Positions 59,375 through 64,000 of a DNA stretch of 64,000 nucleotides are shown one piece after another. The notes beneath the pieces were generated by a model. It searched no databases and was not told the DNA's origin. It worked only from the letters and a program-made list of their open reading frames with translations. The DNA lies in contig JAENXC010000017.1 in the NCBI GenBank assembly GCA_016649715.1, positions 25,755-89,754 on the forward strand, written 5' to 3'. This DNA is from Flavobacteriaceae bacterium. Lineage in GTDB: Bacteria; Bacteroidota; Bacteroidia; Flavobacteriales; Flavobacteriaceae. A program made the translations under genes and the position numbers. How positions within the stretch are numbered: position 1 is the stretch's first letter; each line of letters starts with the position of its first letter.

Positions 59375-61306
59375 TTAATTTTTTATAATGAACATTGATC
59401 TTCTGTTAAGCTGATGTTCTTCATCAGTACAAGGCACTCCGTTTGAACATTGGTTAACAAGTTGTGATTCTCCATATCCTTTGGCTGTTAGCCTGTTTTT
59501 GTCAATGCCTTTTCCAACTAACCATTTAAGGGTGGATTGTGCACGGCGCTCAGAAAGAGCTTCGTTATAACTGTCGCTACCTCTAGAATCTGTGTGGGAC
59601 TCAATATGGATAATCAACTCTGGGTATTCTCTCATTGCAGCAAGAATCTTGGCCAATTCAATTTCAGCATCCCTACGGATGTTTGATTTATCAAAATCAA
59701 AATAGATTGGTTGAAGGCTCAATTTGCATCCCAAATCATTTGGTGGACAAAGACCAATGCTTTTCAAGGGAAGTGGCACATCAATCGTTCCTGAAAGTAC
59801 AGGCGTTTGAATTATTTTTTCATACGGGTTGTACCCTTCCTTGGTTCCCCTTACGGTATATTGTGTATCACAATTACCAACAAAACTGTATGTTCCGTCA
59901 TTTTTGGCAGTTGTTTGGCTAACCAATTGGTTATTTTCGTCAAGCAGAGAAACGTTGGCTCCTGGTAGAGGATCTTTTGTGTCTTCGTCAAATACTCTTC
60001 CTTTTATGGTAATTGAACATATTTCCTTTACCAAATAAATATCGTCGTCAACACTTCCTCTGTCTCCACCCCTGTTTGAGGAAACGTAACCAATTCGATC
60101 ATCTTCATTGATAATAAAGCCGAAATCGTCCTGGGCACTGTTTGAAGGGGCCCCCAGATTTGTAATTGTTCCGGGTCTTCCATCTTTATCGAGCGGAGTT
60201 ACGAATATATCATAACCTCCAAGGCCAGAACGCCCGTCACTGGAGAAATAGAGATTGTTCTTATCACTTATAAAGGGAAATGATTCGCGAGCTTCGGTGT
60301 TTATACCGGGTCCTAAATTTACGGGTTTACCGTAAGTGTCGTTTCCAAGTATCTCAACATACCAAAGGTCAGACATACCCAGTGTGCCGGGCATATCGGA
60401 AGAAAAATACAATCTCTTTTCATCTGGGCTTAATGCTGGGTGCGCCACGGAATATTCCCCACTGTTAAAGGGAAGCTCCACAACATTGGTCCAATTGTAT
60501 TCACCGGATTTGATGGCTTTATATAATTTTAGACGAATGGTTTTATTTTTGTCCTTTCCTTTTTTGCCATCCAGAAAGTTGTTTCTTGTAAAATAAACGG
60601 TATAGCCGTCCTTGGTAAATGCTGCGGATGATTCGTGATAGGCAGTGTTTATATCTCCTCCCAATCTCATGGGGCTACTAAGTTGTCCTGTGGAATCCCT
60701 ATCTGCCATAAATAGATCAAGAAAGGGTTGATCGGTCCACTCGGCAATCTTTGTTCCTTCAGTATTGGACGAGGATGCATATACAATCTTATCCTTTCCA
60801 TAAAAAGAAGTGCCAAAGTCTGAACTTGAGGTATTGATACCTGCTTTTTCAAGTACAAAATCCCTGGATTTAAAAACGGTGCTCTTCAAATAATTTGGGT
60901 CATCCTCAAATTTTTTGATTATCATCCCTTTTCCACCCTTTGCAATGTAGTCTTTAAGAAGAGCATCAGATTCCTTATATTTTCCTATGCTTTTTAATGA
61001 TTGGGCAGTTCTGTAGTAATACTCCGGATCCGTTTGATCGGGAAATTGGGTTACCAGTTTTTGGTACCACTTTGCAGCGTTTGTATAATCGCTGTTATAG
61101 TAATAGGTATCACCAAGCTTTTCGAAAATCTCGGCAGATTCGTAGCCATCTTCCACCACCTTCAAATAGATTTGACGGGCATCGATATAGGCGAATTTGT
61201 CAAATTCTTTATTTGCTCTTTGAATATTCTTTTGCTGGGAAAAGGAACTTCCGGCAGTAAAAACCACTAAGGCAAAAAGAAATATGTTGCGTACCATTGT
61301 ATTCAT
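59375..61306 (-). CDS. TPR - PD40 - OmpA family protein (PorE/SprE-type)
   Basis: 643 aa, exported (signal about residues 1-23). Order: TPR-like helices (about 30-150), a PD40/WD40-like propeller with repeated FSSDMPGTLGMSDLW-type blades (about 165-430), a carboxypeptidase-regulatory-like fold (about 433-500) and an OmpA C-terminal domain (about 535-640) with the peptidoglycan-binding pattern IHIESHTDSRGSDSYNEALSERR. These proteins attach the type IX secretion or gliding machinery to the cell wall. It follows the SprF-like gene by 12 bases. Confidence 0.93.
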   Translation of the reverse strand: MNTMVRNIFLFALVVFTAGSSFSQQKNIQRANKEFDKFAYIDARQIYLKVVEDGYESAEIFEKLGDTYYYNSDYTNAAKWYQKLVTQFPDQTDPEYYYRTAQSLKSIGKYKESDALLKDYIAKGGKGMIIKKFEDDPNYLKSTVFKSRDFVLEKAGINTSSSDFGTSFYGKDKIVYASSSNTEGTKIAEWTDQPFLDLFMADRDSTGQLSSPMRLGGDINTAYHESSAAFTKDGYTVYFTRNNFLDGKKGKDKNKTIRLKLYKAIKSGEYNWTNVVELPFNSGEYSVAHPALSPDEKRLYFSSDMPGTLGMSDLWYVEILGNDTYGKPVNLGPGINTEARESFPFISDKNNLYFSSDGRSGLGGYDIFVTPLDKDGRPGTITNLGAPSNSAQDDFGFIINEDDRIGYVSSNRGGDRGSVDDDIYLVKEICSITIKGRVFDEDTKDPLPGANVSLLDENNQLVSQTTAKNDGTYSFVGNCDTQYTVRGTKEGYNPYEKIIQTPVLSGTIDVPLPLKSIGLCPPNDLGCKLSLQPIYFDFDKSNIRRDAEIELAKILAAMREYPELIIHIESHTDSRGSDSYNEALSERRAQSTLKWLVGKGIDKNRLTAKGYGESQLVNQCSNGVPCTDEEHQLNRRSMFIIKN

Positions 61307-61318
61307 AGTCTTTATTTT

Positions 61319-62269
61319 TTAGAAGAATCTCGGAGTTAGCACTCGTTCCGGTTTATTGAACAGTTCAAAGCGAAGCATAACTTCATATGAACCATCACTG
61401 TAGGCCTCAATATCTGTTGTTTGATAATCATAAGCGAAACCTATGAATATATTGTCCGTAGCTTGAAAACCTACCAATCCACTCATTGCGGCGCTCCATC
61501 TGTATGCTGCTCCAAGTGTCAATTTATCATAAAGTAAGAAATTGGCAGAAACATCAGCTTGCAAAGGCGAACCACTCACCATTTTGAAAAGGGTTGCCGG
61601 CTTAAACTTCAAATTATCACTAATATCAAACACATAACCTGCAATTAAGAAATAGTGCATACGTTCGGCAGCTGTTGTAGATACAGTAGTATTTGCAATA
61701 CTGCTTTTATCAAAATGCTTAGTAGTCAAGAAATTCGGAACGGAAAGTCCTGCGTAGAACTTTTCGGTGTTGTAATAGACACCGGCTCCAACTTGAGGTT
61801 GAAGTTTGTTGTCTATATTGTTATTTTGAAAATAGGGATCCTGTCCTGTAGGATAGTTTGGCAAATTCAATTTATTGAAATCTACATCCAAAATATCAAG
61901 CCCCGCCTTAAGACCGAATGACAATTTATTCGTTTCAGTGGTATTGATACTATAGGAATAATCAATATTAAAATTGGTTTCCACCGATGGCCCAATTCTA
62001 TCATTGACTACCGAAAGGCCTAAACCCATATTGTTGCCAATTGGTGAATTTACGGTAAAGGTCCCTGTATTGGGGGCTCCTTCACCAAAATTGACCCACT
62101 GGGTTCGGTACAGCAAACCAAAACTCAAGGCTTCACGATTTCCTGCATAGGCAGGGTTTACCACCTCCGTATTGTACATATATTGTGTGTACTGTGGATC
62201 CTGCTGCGCTTTACTTGAAAACGAGCCAAGTAAAATCAAAATTAGTAGTGTTAGATAACTGTGTTTCAT
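61319..62269 (-). CDS. sprF: PorP/SprF-family type IX secretion membrane protein
   Basis: 316 aa outer-membrane barrel protein. Signal peptide (MKHSYLTLLILILLGSFSSKA) and the family motif QQDPQYTQYMYNTEVVNPAYAGNR (about 22-45). SprF-type proteins handle secretion and surface attachment of one partner adhesin, here presumably the CHU_C protein encoded just upstream. Paired, as is usual, with the OmpA-type gene downstream. Confidence 0.93.
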   Translation of the reverse strand: MKHSYLTLLILILLGSFSSKAQQDPQYTQYMYNTEVVNPAYAGNREALSFGLLYRTQWVNFGEGAPNTGTFTVNSPIGNNMGLGLSVVNDRIGPSVETNFNIDYSYSINTTETNKLSFGLKAGLDILDVDFNKLNLPNYPTGQDPYFQNNNIDNKLQPQVGAGVYYNTEKFYAGLSVPNFLTTKHFDKSSIANTTVSTTAAERMHYFLIAGYVFDISDNLKFKPATLFKMVSGSPLQADVSANFLLYDKLTLGAAYRWSAAMSGLVGFQATDNIFIGFAYDYQTTDIEAYSDGSYEVMLRFELFNKPERVLTPRFF

Positions 62270-62284
62270 AGTTATGTATTTTAA

Positions 62285-62310
62285 TCCTGGGAGGGAATTT
62301 CCTCCCAGGA
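62285..62310. other. perfect 10-bp hairpin between gliding gene and sprF
   Basis: TCCTGGGAGG (62285-62294) and CCTCCCAGGA (62301-62310) form a perfect ten-base stem with a six-base loop. The T-rich side (ATTTTTGATTTT) is on the plus strand; on the operon's minus strand no T run follows, so it may act as an attenuator or mRNA stabiliser rather than a full terminator. Confidence 0.7.
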
Positions 62311-62322
62311 ATTTTTGATTTT

Positions 62323-64000
62323 CTATCTGTTAATATATAAATATCCGTTATAGCTGTCCTTACCTGGATTCTCACCTTGGAAGGTCAGAATGTAGAAGTA
62401 GGTACCAGTTGGCAATTCTTTGTTCTGTTGAACAGTCACACGACCATGAGAAATACCTGTAAATACGTTTTCCTTATCTTCGGCACCTTTACCGTAACCA
62501 TCAGTTTCGTAAACCAGCACACCCCATCTGTTAAATATCTTCACATTATTATTTGGATAGTCGTGAATTCCTTTAATCCAGAAGTAATCGTTATAACCAT
62601 CACCATTTGGAGTAATACCGTTGAATATTTCAAAGTCTCCTGCAGACTCAACAAACGGTAATACAACTATTGTAGGATCATCAGGATCACCATCGCCATT
62701 ATTGTCATAGTTGGTTAGATCATTCGGATCATCTGAGTCATCCATTACAACAGTACCGTTTATATCCTCTCCTGTTACAGTTGCTTGGTTTACTACTTCC
62801 AAATTATCAATATCCTGTTGGGTTATTGTGTAGGTAGCAGTAAACGTTGTGCTATCTGTTTCGCCCGGTTGTAGTATTTCAATTGGACCTCCAGAGATTA
62901 CGATGCCCGGTAGTGGGTCTGTAATCATTATGTTGTACAATGTTACATTTCCTGTATTTGTTACAGAGAAACTGTAGGATATTGTTTCACCAACATCTGT
63001 TGATAAATTTCCATTTTCATCGTTGAACACACCTGTTTTTTCCAAGGAAATAGATGGGTTGTTCTGACAAAGCACTGTAGTGGTTGGATCATTCTCAAGA
63101 TAACTGTTATCATCAGATTGATCGGAAACCATATCGCCATTTGGCGCGATACCATCTGCGGTAGCTTGGTTTTCAATAAATCCGGCATCAACATCAGTCT
63201 GTGTAACTGTATATACTGCTGTGAATGTTGTTAAGTCTTCTTGACCTGCAGCTAAGTTGATTGGACCTCCAACAACAGCAACCAATGGATCGGTTACGGT
63301 TACATCGGTCAAGGCAACGTTGCCAGTGTTTTTAACACTGAAGCTGTAAACAATTGTTTCTCCAAGGTCAGCACATCCGTTACCATTCTCATCAGTCGGT
63401 ACACCTACTTTTATTAAAGCAATAGCTGGGTTTTGACAAAGTTCAGTAATAGTTGGATCGTCTTCGAATTCACTGTTGTCATCAGATAGGTCGCTTACTG
63501 TTGTTCCAGAAGCATCGGTACCTGTTACCGTTGCTTGGTTTTCAACAAATCCAGCATCAATATCAGTTTGTGTGATAGCGTAAGTTGCTGTGAACGAAGT
63601 TCCATCTGTATCACCTGGTGCCAATGTTATTGGACCTCCATTTACAGTTACCAACGGATCGGTAATTGTTATGTTTGATAACGTAACATTTCCAAGGTTG
63701 AACACAGTGAAGCTATAATCAATACTCTCACCTACATCAGCACAACCATTGCCATTTGTATCATCAACAACTCCAGTTTTGATAAGAGCTATTTTCGGAT
63801 TTTGGCATAGTTCAATTACTGTTGGATCGTTCTCAAGTACGCTGCTTTCATCAGAAAGGTCGCTTACTACAGTCGCATTCGGTGCAGTACCTTCAGCAGT
63901 TGCTTGGTTTGTTACTTGTCCTGCATCTATATCAACTTGTGTTATAGCATAGGTTCCAGTATATATCCAAGTTTCAGTTACATCAAGTTCGCCATCGCCG
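62323..64000 (-). CDS. gliding-motility-associated C-terminal domain protein with DUF11-like repeats, 5' part outside window
   Basis: Surface adhesin. The frame runs leftward from the right edge (no start inside the window) to 62323, 559 codons. Repeats of about 125 residues, roughly four in view, follow the DUF11/CARDB-like pattern: [11 protein letters not shown] ... [31 protein letters not shown]. The C-terminus is a CHU_C type IX sorting domain: [34 protein letters not shown] and a final NGYLYINR. Exported by the type IX system and handled by the SprF partner downstream. Confidence 0.94.
   Translation of the reverse strand, partial: GDGELDVTETWIYTGTYAITQVDIDAGQVTNQATAEGTAPNATVVSDLSDESSVLENDPTVIELCQNPKIALIKTGVVDDTNGNGCADVGESIDYSFTVFNLGNVTLSNITITDPLVTVNGGPITLAPGDTDGTSFTATYAITQTDIDAGFVENQATVTGTDASGTTVSDLSDDNSEFEDDPTITELCQNPAIALIKVGVPTDENGNGCADLGETIVYSFSVKNTGNVALTDVTVTDPLVAVVGGPINLAAGQEDLTTFTAVYTVTQTDVDAGFIENQATADGIAPNGDMVSDQSDDNSYLENDPTTTVLCQNNPSISLEKTGVFNDENGNLSTDVGETISYSFSVTNTGNVTLYNIMITDPLPGIVISGGPIEILQPGETDSTTFTATYTITQQDIDNLEVVNQATVTGEDINGTVVMDDSDDPNDLTNYDNNGDGDPDDPTIVVLPFVESAGDFEIFNGITPNGDGYNDYFWIKGIHDYPNNNVKIFNRWGVLVYETDGYGKGAEDKENVFTGISHGRVTVQQNKELPTGTYFYILTFQGENPGKDSYNGYLYINR

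Overview
The window looks like a chromosomal segment of a member of the Bacteroidota, most likely a Flavobacteriaceae species. Evidence: AT-rich DNA, a PorP/SprF plus PD40/OmpA plus CHU_C-type gliding/type IX secretion cluster at the right end, a fused CcsBA cytochrome c maturase, WG-repeat, DUF4369, DUF3570 and SHOCT proteins, and candidate promoter boxes of the Bacteroidetes TAnnTTTG kind. No rRNA, tRNA, CRISPR array or intact insertion sequence was recognised.

1-38.4 kb (almost all minus strand) is an accessory copper/heavy-metal and stress island. It begins inside a CPH-type copper P-ATPase gene. Next comes an RNA/nucleotide and stress block: a beta-CASP RNase-like hydrolase, an AMP-phosphorylase-like enzyme, PRPP synthetase, an ATP-cone/Mrr nuclease, a tandem universal stress protein, an alpha/beta hydrolase, a ruined class I aldolase fused to a symporter tail, an APC permease and NhaA. 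Small metal proteins follow (DUF5676, SHOCT, HMA, a P-II-like protein, Met/His-rich membrane proteins and lipoproteins), then a VKOR/SPW membrane protein, an epimerase, an LEA-like protein, a succinate-semialdehyde dehydrogenase, an AraC regulator with an HMA-like front end, DUF302 duplicates and a rhodanese. The block ends with a CopA-CopB fusion multicopper oxidase and a CusCBA-type RND efflux system. Internal duplications, truncated copies (HMA, two AraC remnants, aldolase) and short palindromic repeats inside reading frames show that the island has been heavily rearranged.

38.5-52.1 kb is bounded by two diverged direct copies of a GreA/GreB-like gene. Between them lie a DUF3570 remnant, a CcsBA cytochrome c maturase and a tight six-gene minus-strand operon: membrane cytochrome b-like protein, 2x[4Fe-4S]/FAD oxidoreductase, 23-haem cytochrome, 22-haem cytochrome, outer-membrane beta-barrel and NrfJ/OB-fold lipoprotein. 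This looks like a trans-envelope electron conduit and is the best candidate for a little-described system.

52.1-64 kb is mainly ordinary flavobacterial chromosome: a 2'-5' RNA ligase-like protein, a possible 28-residue membrane peptide in its own transcription unit, a secreted hydrolase, a DUF819 transporter, a DUF4369 lipoprotein, a manA-queD-idi operon, and the type IX secretion/gliding trio. The last gene runs off the right edge.
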